Assembly: GCF_020042285.1 (NCBI RefSeq)
Contig: NZ_CP083388.1
Location: 1,638,001-1,702,000, forward strand
Direction: 5' to 3'
DNA from: Ferruginibacter albus
GTDB taxonomy: Bacteria; Bacteroidota; Bacteroidia; Chitinophagales; Chitinophagaceae
Length of the DNA: 64,000 nucleotides
Part shown: one piece after another, positions 53,383-64,000 of the stretch
How positions within the stretch are numbered: the stretch's first letter is position 1
Layout of the letters: the number at the start of each line of letters is the position of its first letter
Translations under genes and position numbers: made by a program
The notes under the pieces: generated by a model
The model's input: the letters and a program-made list of their open reading frames with translations, nothing else
Told to the model about the DNA's origin: nothing
Database searches by the model: none

Positions 53383-55563
53383 GTGAAGATCTTCAGAAAT
53401 TATTATACCTCGCCTCAACAAAAATGGCAAGCTGTTCTTTTTAACTGGTGCATAGCTTTTAACTGCCTGCTGATTTTTTTATTGCTGTTTGAAGATCGGT
53501 TACACGTGCCTGTTTTCCTACAGGTTTTCGGCAGAGCTCATCCTTTGGTATTGCATTTTCCTATTGTATTGTTGTTGGTAGCTTTTATTGCTGAAACAGT
53601 GATAGCTTCCCATAAAGAAAATATTTTTAGGAACGCTGCCAACTTGATATTGCTTTCAGCTTCGTTTACGGCAGTGATAGCAGCCTTGATGGGACTTTTT
53701 TTATCAAGAGAGCAAGGATATACCGGCAGTGGAATAGCCGTACATAAATGGCTGGGCATTGCCTGTTCTTTAGTAAGTGCCGGCTGGTATGGCTGTAGAA
53801 ACTATATACGAAGAAGTAAGATACTTGCCATCTCTTTAGGATCCTGTATTTCTGTCTTACTATTGATCACCGGCCATAAAGGAGGGGATATTACACATGG
53901 CGAGGGGTTTTTGCTGGCGCCTTACCATACCGGTGATGCACAACCGAAAGTAGCTTTACAGGATGCTCTTATCTTTCAGCATTTGGTAAAACCCATCTTC
54001 GAAAGCAAATGTTTAAGTTGCCATAATAGCAATAAAGCCAAAGGCGACCTGGTGATGGAAACACAGGAACTGTTGCTTAAAGGTGGCAAAAGCGGAAAGC
54101 TATGGGATACTACTGCAGCAGGATTAGGATTGATGTTACACCGCATTCATTTGCCATTGGAAGATAAAGAGCACATGCCGCCCGGTGGCAAAACACAATT
54201 AACAGACGAGGAACTACGGATCCTGTATTTATGGATAAAAGGCGGAGCTTCTTTTACAAAAAAAGTAACCGATCTTTCTCCCGGCGATTCATTGCGCATG
54301 ATCGCTGCATCGGTGTTTAAAAATGATGATGAAGACAAATACGATTTTGCAGCAGCAGATGAAAAACTTATTTCAACATTAAATACCGCATATAGGGTAG
54401 TAGAGCCCATCGCAACAGGATCACCGGCATTGACTGTAAGTTTTTTTGGAATAGCCCAGTTTAAAAATGATCAGGTAAAAGAGCTGGATAAAATAAAAAA
54501 CAATATCGTATCACTACAATTGAATAAGATGCCTGTTACAGATGAAGATCTGAAAGTAATAGGAGGGTTCACAAATTTAAGAGACCTTAATTTATCTTTT
54601 ACAGCTGTTAAAGGCGATGGATTAAAATACCTGTCAACACTACAACAACTGCAACACTTATCGCTTTCCGGAACGGCTGTTTCCATAAGTTCATTAAAAG
54701 CTTTATCTCAACTTAAAAAACTTCGATCTTTAGAAATTTGGAATACAACCATTACCACCAAAGACCTGGCAACAGTAAAAGCCAATTTTTCAAAAACGAA
54801 TATTGACCTGGGGTACGACGGAGATACAGTAATTGCCAAACTCAGCAATCCTATAATTGATGATCATAAAAAGATCTTTGCAAGCTCTATATCCATTACG
54901 CTTAAGAGTCCTGTTAGAGCGGCTTTAATTCATTATACAATTGATGGCACTCAACCCGATAGTCTTTCTCCCGTTTATAAAGAGCCGATCGTATTTACTA
55001 AAACAAGTTCCATTGCTGCGAAAGCCTATTTAAAAGGATGGATAAATAGTGATGTAGTTACTGCCAATTTTTACAAGGATAGTATTAAGATAGACAGCAT
55101 TCAACTGGTAACCCAACCAAATCCTCAATATATATCGAATGCTCAAGGCGGTAAAAGCTTTATTGACGGAATGACCGGCAACCCGGCATTTTTTAGCACA
55201 CCTGAATGGGTTGGTTACAAAGACAATGTATTGGAAGCTTATTTGTTTTTTAATACGCCACAAAACGTTCACTCTATTGGCTTCAGTGTACTAATGGATA
55301 TCGGCAATTATATATTGCCTCCACAAAAAATAGAAATTTGGGGCGGCGATAACGCTCATTCATTAAAACTATTGACAAGAACAACACCAGGGCAACCCGC
55401 TGTTGCTTCCCCGGCTTATTCCAAAGCATTTACCGTTGATTTCCCTATCCGAAAACTTAAGGTAATAAAAGTGGTGGCAATACCTGTAAGCCAATTGCCC
55501 GAAATACTTCATGATAAAAAAGAAAAGGGCTGGATATTTTTAGATGAGATAATGGTGAATTAA
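53383..55563 (+). CDS. DUF2231 membrane cytochrome c with LRR-like, chitobiase-type and discoidin-like domains
   Basis: A 726-residue multidomain protein. Residues 1-175 hold about five helices, with the DUF2231-like block GRAHPLVLHFPIVLLLVAFI and further His residues (HKWLG, GHKGGDITHGEG). A cytochrome c motif CLSCHN is at 210-214, with a possible distal Met in HMPPGGK. About 360-480 are leucine-rich-repeat-like (FTNLRDLNLSFTAVKGDGLK, LQHLSLSGTAVS). About 500-560 resemble a chitobiase C-terminal domain (IHYTIDGTQPDS), and the end is discoidin-like. The start is GTG at 53383. It may pass electrons from the periplasmic partners to the membrane. Confidence 0.82.
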   Translation: MKIFRNYYTSPQQKWQAVLFNWCIAFNCLLIFLLLFEDRLHVPVFLQVFGRAHPLVLHFPIVLLLVAFIAETVIASHKENIFRNAANLILLSASFTAVIAALMGLFLSREQGYTGSGIAVHKWLGIACSLVSAGWYGCRNYIRRSKILAISLGSCISVLLLITGHKGGDITHGEGFLLAPYHTGDAQPKVALQDALIFQHLVKPIFESKCLSCHNSNKAKGDLVMETQELLLKGGKSGKLWDTTAAGLGLMLHRIHLPLEDKEHMPPGGKTQLTDEELRILYLWIKGGASFTKKVTDLSPGDSLRMIAASVFKNDDEDKYDFAAADEKLISTLNTAYRVVEPIATGSPALTVSFFGIAQFKNDQVKELDKIKNNIVSLQLNKMPVTDEDLKVIGGFTNLRDLNLSFTAVKGDGLKYLSTLQQLQHLSLSGTAVSISSLKALSQLKKLRSLEIWNTTITTKDLATVKANFSKTNIDLGYDGDTVIAKLSNPIIDDHKKIFASSISITLKSPVRAALIHYTIDGTQPDSLSPVYKEPIVFTKTSSIAAKAYLKGWINSDVVTANFYKDSIKIDSIQLVTQPNPQYISNAQGGKSFIDGMTGNPAFFSTPEWVGYKDNVLEAYLFFNTPQNVHSIGFSVLMDIGNYILPPQKIEIWGGDNAHSLKLLTRTTPGQPAVASPAYSKAFTVDFPIRKLKVIKVVAIPVSQLPEILHDKKEKGWIFLDEIMVN

Positions 55564-55755
55564 GAAGCCTACAAAATAAACTGAACCGCCCTTATTGATG
55601 GAGTAAATTAATAGCTGTATAAATTAGTATGTTCTATAGTGCTATATTTGGAAAGCATAACAGGCAACGCTTTGTTATTGTACTTAATTACAATAAAAGC
55701 TGTAACGTAGCTGATTTAACAATACTTTATTATACAAGAAGTATTATTTCATATT

Positions 55756-55763
55756 TATATTTG
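55756..55763 (+). promoter_or_regulatory. Promoter -7 box of the SIMPL gene
   Basis: TATATTTG fits TAnnTTTG exactly, 20 bases before the ATG at 55783. The rest of the 219-base gap is AT-rich with no recognisable feature. Confidence 0.55.
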
Positions 55764-55782
55764 ATTCAATAAATTTATTACT

Positions 55783-56541
55783 ATGAAAGATAGTTCCTTT
55801 CTTAAGCCAGCCATCATCGGTCTGGCTATTGTTTTAACTGCACTTATCCTTGGTAAGTCTTTTAAAAACCGTAATGCCGCACAAGACTCTATTTCTGTAA
55901 CCGGCTTAGGATCCGTAGATTTTACCTCCGACGAAATTTCCTGGTCGGGTAGCTTTAGTACAAAAGCCACGGAAGCCAAAGATGCTTACAACCTCATCAG
56001 TGCCGATAAAGAAAAAGTAAAGACATTTTTTATTTCAAAAGGATTTAAAGAGAATGAATTTTCGTTTGGTGGTGTAAACTTTGATAAAGCGTATCGAACC
56101 ATCACGCTTGAATCGGAAAACAATGTTACCAAAACGGAACAAGTTTTTGATGGTTATACAGCTACACAAACTGTAAACTTTGTAGGTATAAAAAATCCGG
56201 CGTTGATGAAAAAGATAGAAGACGTGATAGACCATACAGCAGAGCTGATCAACTCCGGTATCGAATTCAACAGCAATGCTGTTCAATATACCTATTCAGA
56301 TCTGCCAAGCCTTAAACATAACCTGATCGAAAAAGCATCGCAGGATGCAAAAGAAAGAGCGCAAAAAATTGTACGAACAGCCGACGGCAGACTGGGTAAA
56401 CTGAAAGATGCCAGCATGGGTGTTTTTCAAATTACAGGAAAAGGATCTGTTGAAGAAGATAGTTATGGAGGTAATAATGACACGTACAGTAAAGCAAAAA
56501 CAGCACGCATTACTGTTCGGTTAACGTATGAACTGGATTAA
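55783..56541 (+). CDS. SIMPL (DUF541) domain protein
   Basis: A 252-residue envelope protein with an N-terminal membrane helix (about 8-25) and a DUF541 domain: ISVTGLGSVDFTSDEISWSG, KVKTFFISKGFKENEFSFGG, and the C-terminal block ASQDAKERAQKIVRTADGRL plus KLKDASMGVFQI. Members form oligomeric periplasmic assemblies of uncertain role. It has its own promoter and terminator, so it is probably separate from the cytochrome operon. Confidence 0.88.
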   Translation: MKDSSFLKPAIIGLAIVLTALILGKSFKNRNAAQDSISVTGLGSVDFTSDEISWSGSFSTKATEAKDAYNLISADKEKVKTFFISKGFKENEFSFGGVNFDKAYRTITLESENNVTKTEQVFDGYTATQTVNFVGIKNPALMKKIEDVIDHTAELINSGIEFNSNAVQYTYSDLPSLKHNLIEKASQDAKERAQKIVRTADGRLGKLKDASMGVFQITGKGSVEEDSYGGNNDTYSKAKTARITVRLTYELD

Positions 56542-56596
56542 GATATTTTTCTTTTACAATTCGCAAGTTTTTTTACAAGATAGATTGCTTCAAATA

Positions 56597-56628
56597 AAAA
56601 CCCCTAAGAGCAGGGGTTTTATTTTTTG
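56597..56628 (+). terminator. Rho-independent terminator of the SIMPL gene
   Basis: AAAACCCCT (56597-56605) and AGGGGTTTT (56612-56620) form a 9-bp stem, loop AAGAGC, then ATTTTTT. Confidence 0.9.
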
Positions 56629-56802
56629 GTAGAATGGTGGATGATTAATGATCCGTATTAATTTTAGTAACAAATAACAGGGCAGACTCCTCCGCTTATA
56701 ACCTTAAAAAGTGTACAATTTCATGCATTACATATTGTAAAAATCTCCAATTCGTCGCCCCTAAACAAAAATCTTACCAATCTCAAAAAAACATAAAAAT
56801 TT

Positions 56803-56836
56803 TTGGCGGTAATATAAAATGATTTTGTTAACTTTG
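56803..56836 (+). promoter_or_regulatory. Promoter of rpoB-rpoC
   Basis: TAACTTTG at 56829-56836 fits TAnnTTTG exactly; a TTG at 56803 is a possible but slightly distant -33 element. The start near 56842 gives a leader of about 84 bases. Confidence 0.6.
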
Positions 56837-56925
56837 CCGTCCTTTAATTTCGGCTTAGTGTTTGTGTTAGATGCTTTGTCCAAAATTAGAGAACCTTCTC
56901 AGTTATAAAACGTTTTAATTACAAT

Positions 56926-59900
56926 ATGTCTGCAACAAAATCACCTGCTGCTAAGCGTATCAATTTCGGAAAGATTGAGCACTTAGCGGAAACTCCCGAT
57001 TTGCTCGGAATCCAGATTCAATCGTTTAAAGATTTTTTCCAGTTAGAGACCACGCCCGATAAACGTAACAACGAAGGGCTGTTCCGTGTGTTCAAGGAAA
57101 ATTTTCCTATTACCGACACCCGCAACATTTTCGTATTGGAATTTTTGGATTACTTCGTAGATCCTCCGCGTTACACTATCGAAGAATGTATTGAAAGAGG
57201 GTTGACCTATGCGGTTCCTCTGAAAGCAAAGCTTCGCTTAAGCTGTAATGATGAAGAACACGTAGATTTCCAGACAATTGTTCAGGATGTGTTCTTAGGT
57301 AACATTCCTTACATGACTCCCCGTGGTACATTCGTTATCAACGGTGCTGAGCGTGTAGTGGTTTCTCAATTACACCGTTCACCGGGCGTATTCTTCGGTC
57401 AATCGATCCATCCAAACGGAACAAAGATCTACTCTGCAAGGGTAATTCCTTTCAAAGGAGCGTGGATGGAGTTTGCTACAGACATTAATAATGTAATGTA
57501 TGCTTACATTGACCGTAAGAAAAAATTCCCTGTAACTACCTTATTGCGTTCTATCGGCTACGAAACAGATAAAGACATCCTTGAACTGTTTGGTATGGCG
57601 GATGAAGTACAGGTTTCTAAAAAATCATTGGAAAAATATATCGGCAAACGTTTAGCTGCTCGTGTATTACGTACATGGGTAGAAGATTTTGTGGATGAAG
57701 ATACCGGTGAGGTGGTAAGTATTGAACGTAACGAGATCGTATTGGAGCGTGATACCGTGTTGGATGAAGAGAACATCGCAATGATCGTTGAGATGGAAGT
57801 GAAGAGCGTATTCGTTCAAAAAGAAGAAGTAAGCGGTGATTATGCGATCATCTACAATACATTAAATAAAGATACTTCTAACAGTGAATTGGAGGCGGTT
57901 CAGCACATTTATCGTCAATTGCGTGGTGCAGATGCTCCTGATAATGAAACTGCTAGAGGGATCATTGATAAATTATTCTTCAGTGATAAACGGTATGATC
58001 TGGGTGAAGTAGGCCGTTATAAGATCAACCGTCGCTTAGGCTTAAATTATCCTTTAGAGAAAAAAGTATTAACAAAAGAAGACATCATCTCTATCATTAA
58101 ATACCTGGTATTATTAACCAACGGTAAGAGTGAAGTAGATGATATTGATCACTTAAGCAACCGTCGTGTACGTACCGTTGGCGAACAATTGTATGCACAG
58201 TTCGGTGTTGGTTTGGCTCGTATGGCTCGTACCATTCGTGAAAGAATGAACGTACGTGACAACGAGGTATTTACCCCGGTAGATCTGATCAATGCAAGAA
58301 CATTGTCCTCAGTTATCAACTCTTTCTTCGGAACTTCTCAGCTATCACAGTTCTTAGATCAAACAAATCCTCTTTCTGAAATTACGCACAAACGTCGTAT
58401 CTCAGCGTTAGGACCCGGTGGTTTAAGTCGTGAAAGAGCTGGTTTCGAGGTTCGTGACGTACACTATTCGCACTACGGTCGTTTGTGTACCATCGAAACA
58501 CCGGAAGGTCCAAACATTGGTTTGATCTCTACACTTTGTGTACATGCTAAGATCAATGATATGGGCTTTATCGAAACACCTTATCGCAAGGTAACCGATG
58601 GTAAAGTGGACATGAAGAAGATCACTTTCTTAAGTGCAGAAGAAGAAGATACAGCGAAAATTGCACAGGCAAATATCGATCTTGATGATAAAGGAAACTT
58701 CGTTGAAGATAAGATCAAGAGTCGCCAAACAGGTGACTTCCCGATCCTGGAAAAAGATGAAGTAGAATTCATGGACGTTGCTCCTAACCAAATTGTTGGT
58801 TTGAGCGCTTCATTGATCCCGTTCTTAGAGCATGATGATGCTAACCGTGCGTTGATGGGATCGAACATGCAACGCCAGGCTGTACCATTGATCCTTCCTG
58901 AAGTTCCGGTAGTAGGAACAGGGTTGGAAGGTAAAGCTGCCCGTGATGCAAGGATCCAGGTGCATGCAGAAGGAAACGGTGTGGTAGAGTATGTAGATGC
59001 AAACGAAATTCATGTACGTTATAATAGGAACGAAACACAACAATTGGTAAGCTTTGAAGAAGACTTGAAAGTTTACAAACTGACAAAATTCGTTCGTACC
59101 AACCAGGAAACATGTATCAACTTACGTCCTGCGGTGGTAAAAGGACAGAAAGTAGTGGAAGGCGATTTCTTAACCGAAGGTTATGCAACCAAAGGTGGTG
59201 AAATGGCGTTGGGACGTAACCTGAAAGTAGCGTTCATGCCTTGGAAAGGGTACAACTTCGAGGATGCGATCGTTATCTCTGAAAAAGTGGTAAAAGACGA
59301 TTGGTTCACTTCTATCCATATCAGTGAGTTTGAAACGGAAGTACGTGATACAAAACTGGGCGAAGAAGAATTGACGCCGGATATTCCGAACGTAAGTGAA
59401 GAAGCAACAAAAGACCTAGACCAAAACGGTATCATCCGTATTGGAGCACATATTAAAGAAGGCGATATCATCATCGGTAAGATCACTCCTAAAGGAGAAA
59501 GTGATCCTACACCGGAAGAAAAGCTATTACGTGCCATCTTCGGTGATAAAGCGGGTGATGCTAAAGATGCATCTTTAAAAGCACCAAGTGGTACAGAAGG
59601 TGTGGTGATCGGTAAAAAATTATTCCAACGTGCTAAGAAAGATAAGAACTCAAAAGTTCGTGAAAAAGCAAGCCTGGAAAAAATTGAAAAAGTTCACGAA
59701 AAGAACGAAGCAGATATTTTAGAATTATTGATCAACAAGCTACAGGTATTATTGACAAACCATGCTTCTGCAGGTATCAGCAATAATTTCGGTGAAGTAT
59801 TGATCGGTAAAGGCGCTAAGTTCAATCAAAAGAATTTATCTAACATCGATTACCTGAACGTAAATCCATTAAACTGGACAGGTGATGCGAAAGTGGATGA

Positions 59901-60735
59901 TCTGATCAACGTGTTGTTGCATAACTACAACATCCGTTACAACGAAGAGTTAGGTCGTTATAAGAGAGAAAAATTCAACATCAGCATCGGGGATGAATTA
60001 CCTGCAGGTGTATTGAAATTAGCTAAAGTATATCTTGCCGTTAAACGTAAGTTGAAAGTGGGAGATAAGATGGCGGGTCGTCACGGTAACAAGGGTATTG
60101 TGGCTAAGATCGTTCGCCAGGAAGATATGCCTTTCCTGGAAGATGGAACTCCGGTTGATATCGTATTGAATCCATTGGGTGTACCTAGTCGTATGAACCT
60201 TGGACAGATCTACGAAACCGTATTAGGCTGGGCTGGTGAAAAATTAGGATGCAAATTCGCTACTCCGATCTTTGATGGTGCGAGTGTAGATGAAATTGCT
60301 GATCAAATTGAAAAAGCTCAATTACCTAAGTTTGGTCACACGTATTTATATGATGGCGAAACCGGCGAACGCTTTGACCAAAAAGCAACCGTTGGTATCA
60401 TCTACGTGATTAAACTTCACCATATGGTGGATGATAAAATGCACGCTCGTTCTATCGGGCCATACAGCTTGATCACACAACAACCTTTGGGCGGTAAAGC
60501 TCAATTCGGTGGTCAGCGTTTTGGTGAAATGGAAGTGTGGGCATTGGAAGCTTATGGTGCATCTAATATTTTACAAGAGTTATTGACGTTGAAATCGGAT
60601 GATATTATCGGAAGAGCAAAAGCGTACGAATCGATTGTAAAAGGAGAGAACATACCTAAGCCCGGTATTCCGGAATCGTTCAATGTATTGGTGCATGAGT
60701 TGAGAGGTTTGGGATTGGATCTGACGTTTGAATAA
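56926..60735 (+). CDS. rpoB: RNA polymerase subunit beta
   Basis: A 1269-residue catalytic subunit. Landmarks: the fork and rifampicin region [20 protein letters not shown] and [20 protein letters not shown], with the sensitive-type Asp, His and Ser at the positions equal to E. coli 516, 526 and 531; [13 protein letters not shown]; the active-site loop [19 protein letters not shown]; and the C-terminal [20 protein letters not shown]. It has its own promoter, since the usual upstream rplL is 8.6 kb away. Confidence 0.98.
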   Translation: MSATKSPAAKRINFGKIEHLAETPDLLGIQIQSFKDFFQLETTPDKRNNEGLFRVFKENFPITDTRNIFVLEFLDYFVDPPRYTIEECIERGLTYAVPLKAKLRLSCNDEEHVDFQTIVQDVFLGNIPYMTPRGTFVINGAERVVVSQLHRSPGVFFGQSIHPNGTKIYSARVIPFKGAWMEFATDINNVMYAYIDRKKKFPVTTLLRSIGYETDKDILELFGMADEVQVSKKSLEKYIGKRLAARVLRTWVEDFVDEDTGEVVSIERNEIVLERDTVLDEENIAMIVEMEVKSVFVQKEEVSGDYAIIYNTLNKDTSNSELEAVQHIYRQLRGADAPDNETARGIIDKLFFSDKRYDLGEVGRYKINRRLGLNYPLEKKVLTKEDIISIIKYLVLLTNGKSEVDDIDHLSNRRVRTVGEQLYAQFGVGLARMARTIRERMNVRDNEVFTPVDLINARTLSSVINSFFGTSQLSQFLDQTNPLSEITHKRRISALGPGGLSRERAGFEVRDVHYSHYGRLCTIETPEGPNIGLISTLCVHAKINDMGFIETPYRKVTDGKVDMKKITFLSAEEEDTAKIAQANIDLDDKGNFVEDKIKSRQTGDFPILEKDEVEFMDVAPNQIVGLSASLIPFLEHDDANRALMGSNMQRQAVPLILPEVPVVGTGLEGKAARDARIQVHAEGNGVVEYVDANEIHVRYNRNETQQLVSFEEDLKVYKLTKFVRTNQETCINLRPAVVKGQKVVEGDFLTEGYATKGGEMALGRNLKVAFMPWKGYNFEDAIVISEKVVKDDWFTSIHISEFETEVRDTKLGEEELTPDIPNVSEEATKDLDQNGIIRIGAHIKEGDIIIGKITPKGESDPTPEEKLLRAIFGDKAGDAKDASLKAPSGTEGVVIGKKLFQRAKKDKNSKVREKASLEKIEKVHEKNEADILELLINKLQVLLTNHASAGISNNFGEVLIGKGAKFNQKNLSNIDYLNVNPLNWTGDAKVDDLINVLLHNYNIRYNEELGRYKREKFNISIGDELPAGVLKLAKVYLAVKRKLKVGDKMAGRHGNKGIVAKIVRQEDMPFLEDGTPVDIVLNPLGVPSRMNLGQIYETVLGWAGEKLGCKFATPIFDGASVDEIADQIEKAQLPKFGHTYLYDGETGERFDQKATVGIIYVIKLHHMVDDKMHARSIGPYSLITQQPLGGKAQFGGQRFGEMEVWALEAYGASNILQELLTLKSDDIIGRAKAYESIVKGENIPKPGIPESFNVLVHELRGLGLDLTFE

Positions 60736-60815
60736 CGTGAAGCGTGAGAGGTGAAACGTGAATGATTCATGTTTGCCATTTCACGATTGACGACTAACGT
60801 CTCACGATCTGACGA
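60736..60815. repeat. Palindromic intergenic element family D between rpoB and rpoC
   Basis: CGTGAAGCGTGAGAGGTGAA and ACGTGAATG at the left resemble the reverse complement of CATTTCACGATTGACGACTA and ACGTCTCACGAT at the right, giving an imperfect hairpin built from GTGAA/TTCAC words, like the element at 27574. Confidence 0.55.
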
Positions 60816-60861
60816 ACAAAAGATGATTTCAAAGAGGATCAAAAACGATCTACAGAAATTA

Positions 60862-60890
60862 TCAATTATTAATTACTAATTATTAATTAC
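60862..60890 (+). repeat. AT-rich direct repeat before rpoC
   Basis: CAATTATTAATTACTAATT and ATTAATTAC are reiterated ATTAATTA words ending five bases before the rpoC ATG. Being unstructured and A/T-only, it may help initiation in a genome without Shine-Dalgarno sequences. Confidence 0.45.
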
Positions 60891-60894
60891 AAAT

Positions 60895-63800
60895 ATGGCT
60901 TTCAAAAAAGAAAATCGCCCCCGTTCTACGTTTTCACAGATTACAATAGGTTTGGCTTCGCCTGATAGCATTTTGGAAAAAAGCTTTGGTGAAGTGTTGA
61001 AGCCTGAAACCATTAACTATCGTACGTACAAGCCTGAAAGAGATGGTTTGTTCTGCGAAAGGATTTTTGGTCCGGTAAAGGATTACGAATGTGCTTGCGG
61101 AAAGTACAAGCGTATCCGTTACAAGGGTATTGTGTGCGACCGTTGCGGTGTGGAAGTAACAGAAAAGAAAGTTCGTCGTGAAAGAATGGGACACATCAAA
61201 CTGGTGGTTCCTGTAGTTCACATTTGGTATTTTAAATCATTACCTAACAAGATCGGTTATTTGTTGGGGATGAGCTCTAAAAAATTAGAAACAATCATTT
61301 ACTACGAACGCTTTGTAGTTATTCAAAGCGGTATTCGTGCAGATAAAGGACAAAACTTCGGAGATCTTTTAACTGAAGAAGAATATTTGGATATCTTGGA
61401 CACGTTGCCAAAAGACAACCAGTATCTTCCTGATGAAGATCCGAACAAGTTCATTGCTAAAATGGGAGCAGAAGCGGTGCATGATCTATTGCAACGCATC
61501 GACCTTGACCAATTAAGCTTTGATCTGCGTAACGCTGCAGCTAACGAAACATCTCAACAACGTAAAGCAGATGCATTAAAGCGTTTGAGCGTTGTAGAAA
61601 GTTTCCGTGATGCTAATACAAGAATCAACAACCGTCCTGAATGGATGGTAATGCAATACATTCCTGTTATTCCACCGGAATTGCGTCCGTTAGTTCCTTT
61701 GGATGGCGGTCGTTTTGCATCATCTGATCTGAACGATCTATATCGTCGTGTGATCATCCGTAATAATCGTTTAAAAAGATTATTAGAAATTAAAGCTCCT
61801 GAAGTGATCTTACGTAATGAAAAACGTATGTTACAGGAAGCGATCGATTCATTGTTTGACAACAGCCGTAAATCAAATGCTGTTAAAGCAGAAGGTGGAC
61901 GTGCGTTGAAATCATTGAGCGATGTATTGAAAGGTAAGCAAGGGCGTTTCCGTCAGAACTTATTAGGTAAACGTGTTGACTATTCCGGTCGTTCGGTTAT
62001 CGTGGTTGGTCCTGAATTGAAAATGCACGAATGTGGTTTACCAAAAGATATGGCTGCAGAATTATTCAAGCCATTTATCATTCGTAAATTAATTGAAAGA
62101 GGTATTGTAAAAACAGTAAAATCAGCCAGAAAATTAGTTGATAAAAAAGAAGCTGTTATTTGGGATATCCTGGAAAATATATTGAAGGGTCACCCGGTAA
62201 TGTTAAACCGTGCCCCAACACTTCACCGTTTGTCAATACAGGCTTTCCAGCCTAAGTTGATTGAAGGTAAAGCGATTCAATTACACCCGTTGGTAACAAC
62301 GGCATTCAACGCGGATTTTGATGGTGACCAGATGGCGGTTCACGTGCCTTTGAGCAACGCTGCCGTTTTGGAAGCACAAATGTTGATGTTATCATCTCAT
62401 AACATTTTGAATCCTCAGAACGGTACGCCTATCACACTTCCTTCTCAGGATATGGTGTTGGGATTGTACTACATCACTAAAGGAAAAAAATCAACTCCGG
62501 AAGAACCTGTAAAAGGAGAAAACAAAGCATTCTATTCAGCTGAAGAAGTTATCATTGCTTACAATGAAAAGCAAGTTGACTTACATGCAGGGATCAGGGT
62601 GAAAGTAAATGTTCGTAACCCCAACGGTGAGATTGAGAATAAATTGATCGAAACAACTGTTGGTCGTGTAATATTCAACCAGCATGTACCTAAAGGTGCA
62701 GGTTTCGTAAATGCGTTGTTGACCAAAAAATCGTTAAGAGAGATTATTGGTGATATTATTAAATGGACAAACATTCCAACTACTGCCAAGTTCCTGGATG
62801 ATATTAAAACATTAGGATACCGTATGGCGTTCAAAGGCGGTTTGTCGTTCAATATTAATGATCTTATCATTCCTGCTGTTAAGCAAGAATTAATTGATAA
62901 TGCCACTGTAGAGGTTGAAGAAGTTTGGGAAAACTACAATATGGGGCTTATCACCAATAACGAACGTTATAACCAAACAGTAGATATCTGGAGCCGTGTG
63001 GATACCAGGATCACTGAAACGTTGATACGTGAACTGGCAGCAGATAAGCAAGGGTTCAACTCTGTTTATATGATGTTGGATTCAGGTGCACGTGGTAGCA
63101 AGCAACAGATTAAACAGTTGGCTGGTATCAGGGGGTTGATGGCTAAACCACGTAAATCAGGTTCATCAGGAAGTGAGATCATTGAAAACCCGATCCTTTC
63201 CAACTTTAAAGATGGATTGAATGTATTGGAATACTTTATCTCTACGCATGGTGCCCGTAAAGGTTTGGCGGATACAGCGTTGAAAACAGCCGATGCCGGT
63301 TACTTGACCCGTCGTTTGGTGGACGTTTCTCAGGATGTTGTTATCAATGATGAAGATTGCGGCACATTGCGTGGTATTGCAACTTCAGCATTAAAAGATA
63401 ATGAAGATATTATTGAACCATTGAGCGATAGAATAGCAGGTCGTATGTCATTGCATCATGTTTTTGATCCTGTGACGGAAGAATTATTAATTAGCGCCGG
63501 CGAAGAAATTGACGCTGATGTTGCTAAGAAAATTGAAGATGCAGGAATTGAAACCGTTGAAATACGCTCTGTATTGACTTGCGAAAGCAAACGTGGTGTG
63601 TGTGTGAAATGTTATGGTAAAAACCTGGCTACCGGTTATTTGGCGCAGAAAGGTGATGCAGTAGGTATCATTGCTGCACAAAGTATTGGTGAGCCCGGTA
63701 CGCAGTTAACACTTCGTACCTTCCACGTGGGTGGTGTGGCTGGTTCGGCTTCGGTTGAATCTACATTGCCTGCTAAATTTGATGGTACTATCCAGTTTGA

Positions 63801-64000
63801 TGGTTTACGTACAGTAACTGCCGAAGATAATGAAGGTAAAAAAATACAGATCGTAATTGGTCGTACGGGTGAGGTTCGTATCAGTGATGTTAAGAACGAC
63901 CGTTTATTGATCACTAACAATATTCCTTACGGTGCTACCCTGAATGTAAAAGATGGACAGAAAGTTGCTAAAGGCGATGTTATCTGTACATGGGATCCGT
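60895..64000 (+). CDS. rpoC: RNA polymerase subunit beta' (cut by window end)
   Basis: The first about 1035 codons are present; the gene runs off the window. It starts [20 protein letters not shown]. The N-terminal zinc site is [20 protein letters not shown]. The Mg-binding catalytic motif NADFDGDQM is encoded near 62313. A second zinc site lies near 63357-63612 (DEDCGTLRG, then [13 protein letters not shown]), followed by [20 protein letters not shown] of the bridge/trigger region. No frameshift is seen. It is co-transcribed with rpoB across a 159-base gap with two repeats. Confidence 0.97.
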   Translation, partial: MAFKKENRPRSTFSQITIGLASPDSILEKSFGEVLKPETINYRTYKPERDGLFCERIFGPVKDYECACGKYKRIRYKGIVCDRCGVEVTEKKVRRERMGHIKLVVPVVHIWYFKSLPNKIGYLLGMSSKKLETIIYYERFVVIQSGIRADKGQNFGDLLTEEEYLDILDTLPKDNQYLPDEDPNKFIAKMGAEAVHDLLQRIDLDQLSFDLRNAAANETSQQRKADALKRLSVVESFRDANTRINNRPEWMVMQYIPVIPPELRPLVPLDGGRFASSDLNDLYRRVIIRNNRLKRLLEIKAPEVILRNEKRMLQEAIDSLFDNSRKSNAVKAEGGRALKSLSDVLKGKQGRFRQNLLGKRVDYSGRSVIVVGPELKMHECGLPKDMAAELFKPFIIRKLIERGIVKTVKSARKLVDKKEAVIWDILENILKGHPVMLNRAPTLHRLSIQAFQPKLIEGKAIQLHPLVTTAFNADFDGDQMAVHVPLSNAAVLEAQMLMLSSHNILNPQNGTPITLPSQDMVLGLYYITKGKKSTPEEPVKGENKAFYSAEEVIIAYNEKQVDLHAGIRVKVNVRNPNGEIENKLIETTVGRVIFNQHVPKGAGFVNALLTKKSLREIIGDIIKWTNIPTTAKFLDDIKTLGYRMAFKGGLSFNINDLIIPAVKQELIDNATVEVEEVWENYNMGLITNNERYNQTVDIWSRVDTRITETLIRELAADKQGFNSVYMMLDSGARGSKQQIKQLAGIRGLMAKPRKSGSSGSEIIENPILSNFKDGLNVLEYFISTHGARKGLADTALKTADAGYLTRRLVDVSQDVVINDEDCGTLRGIATSALKDNEDIIEPLSDRIAGRMSLHHVFDPVTEELLISAGEEIDADVAKKIEDAGIETVEIRSVLTCESKRGVCVKCYGKNLATGYLAQKGDAVGIIAAQSIGEPGTQLTLRTFHVGGVAGSASVESTLPAKFDGTIQFDGLRTVTAEDNEGKKIQIVIGRTGEVRISDVKNDRLLITNNIPYGATLNVKDGQKVAKGDVICTWDP

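Larger units (their letters stand above)
56542..56925 (+). other. 384-base gap before rpoB
   Basis: It contains the SIMPL terminator (56597-56625), an AT-rich middle with no open frame or clear element (a GACTCCTCCGCTTATAACC stretch near 56685 is only faintly like repeat family A), and the rpoB promoter and 90-base leader. Confidence 0.7.

Noticed and set aside
56680..56710. Possible seventh copy of repeat family A before rpoB
   Set aside because: Only a short GACTC...CCGC...TATAACC resemblance; too weak to separate from chance by eye.

Overview
The window comes from a low-GC member of the Bacteroidota, most likely close to the Chitinophagaceae. The evidence is: promoter boxes of the Bacteroidota form TAnnTTTG in front of many genes; almost no Shine-Dalgarno sequences except a perfect one at rpsU; two cargo proteins with type IX secretion sorting domains; a three-subunit succinate:quinone reductase with a single fused cytochrome b subunit; and a DAHP synthase fused to chorismate mutase. 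I saw no rRNA, CRISPR array, phage or intact insertion sequence.

Layout. 1-4.7 kb: sdhCAB with a family 2 glycosyltransferase gene between sdhA and sdhB. 4.9-9.5 kb: a 1164-residue putative outer-membrane protein converging on a coiled-coil membrane protein. 9.7-11.5 kb: a DUF486 membrane protein with histidine ammonia-lyase. 11.6-17.2 kb: a small exported protein behind a sigma-54-type promoter, an OmpA-like protein, a lipoprotein, and a transglutaminase-like/mannonate dehydratase/GH28 group. 17.4-19.6 kb: an ECF sigma factor, an anti-sigma factor fused to a trypsin-like protease, and a divergent repeat lipoprotein. 19.8-27.6 kb: an aromatic amino acid cluster (prephenate dehydratase, aminotransferase, prephenate dehydrogenase, DAHP synthase/chorismate mutase, aroB, aroA, aroC), preceded by what reads as a complete Phe/Tyr transcription attenuator. 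27.7-35.8 kb: thiamine-binding protein, L,D-transpeptidase, HscA-like Hsp70, and a reverse-strand group of riboflavin synthase, two acyltransferases and a membrane protein. 36-37.8 kb: rpsU, a Xer recombinase and hpf.

38-64 kb is the core translation/transcription cluster: four tRNAs, tuf, tRNA-Trp, secE, nusG, rplK, rplA, rplJ, rplL, rpoB and rpoC (cut by the window end). It is opened twice. Between nusG and rplK sit two type IX cargo genes and an SGNH hydrolase. Between rplL and rpoB sits a four-gene cytochrome/DUF1501/beta-propeller/DUF2231 operon plus a SIMPL protein.

The strongest unusual signal is the attenuator at 19790-19930: a 17-codon leader peptide with three Phe and four Tyr codons in eight, followed by mutually exclusive 1:2, 2:3 and 3:4 stems and a U-tract. 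Other notable points are the rpsU Shine-Dalgarno sequence in a phylum that hides its anti-SD, the anti-sigma/protease fusion, and several families of short dispersed intergenic repeats, two of them (six and three copies) visible within this window alone.
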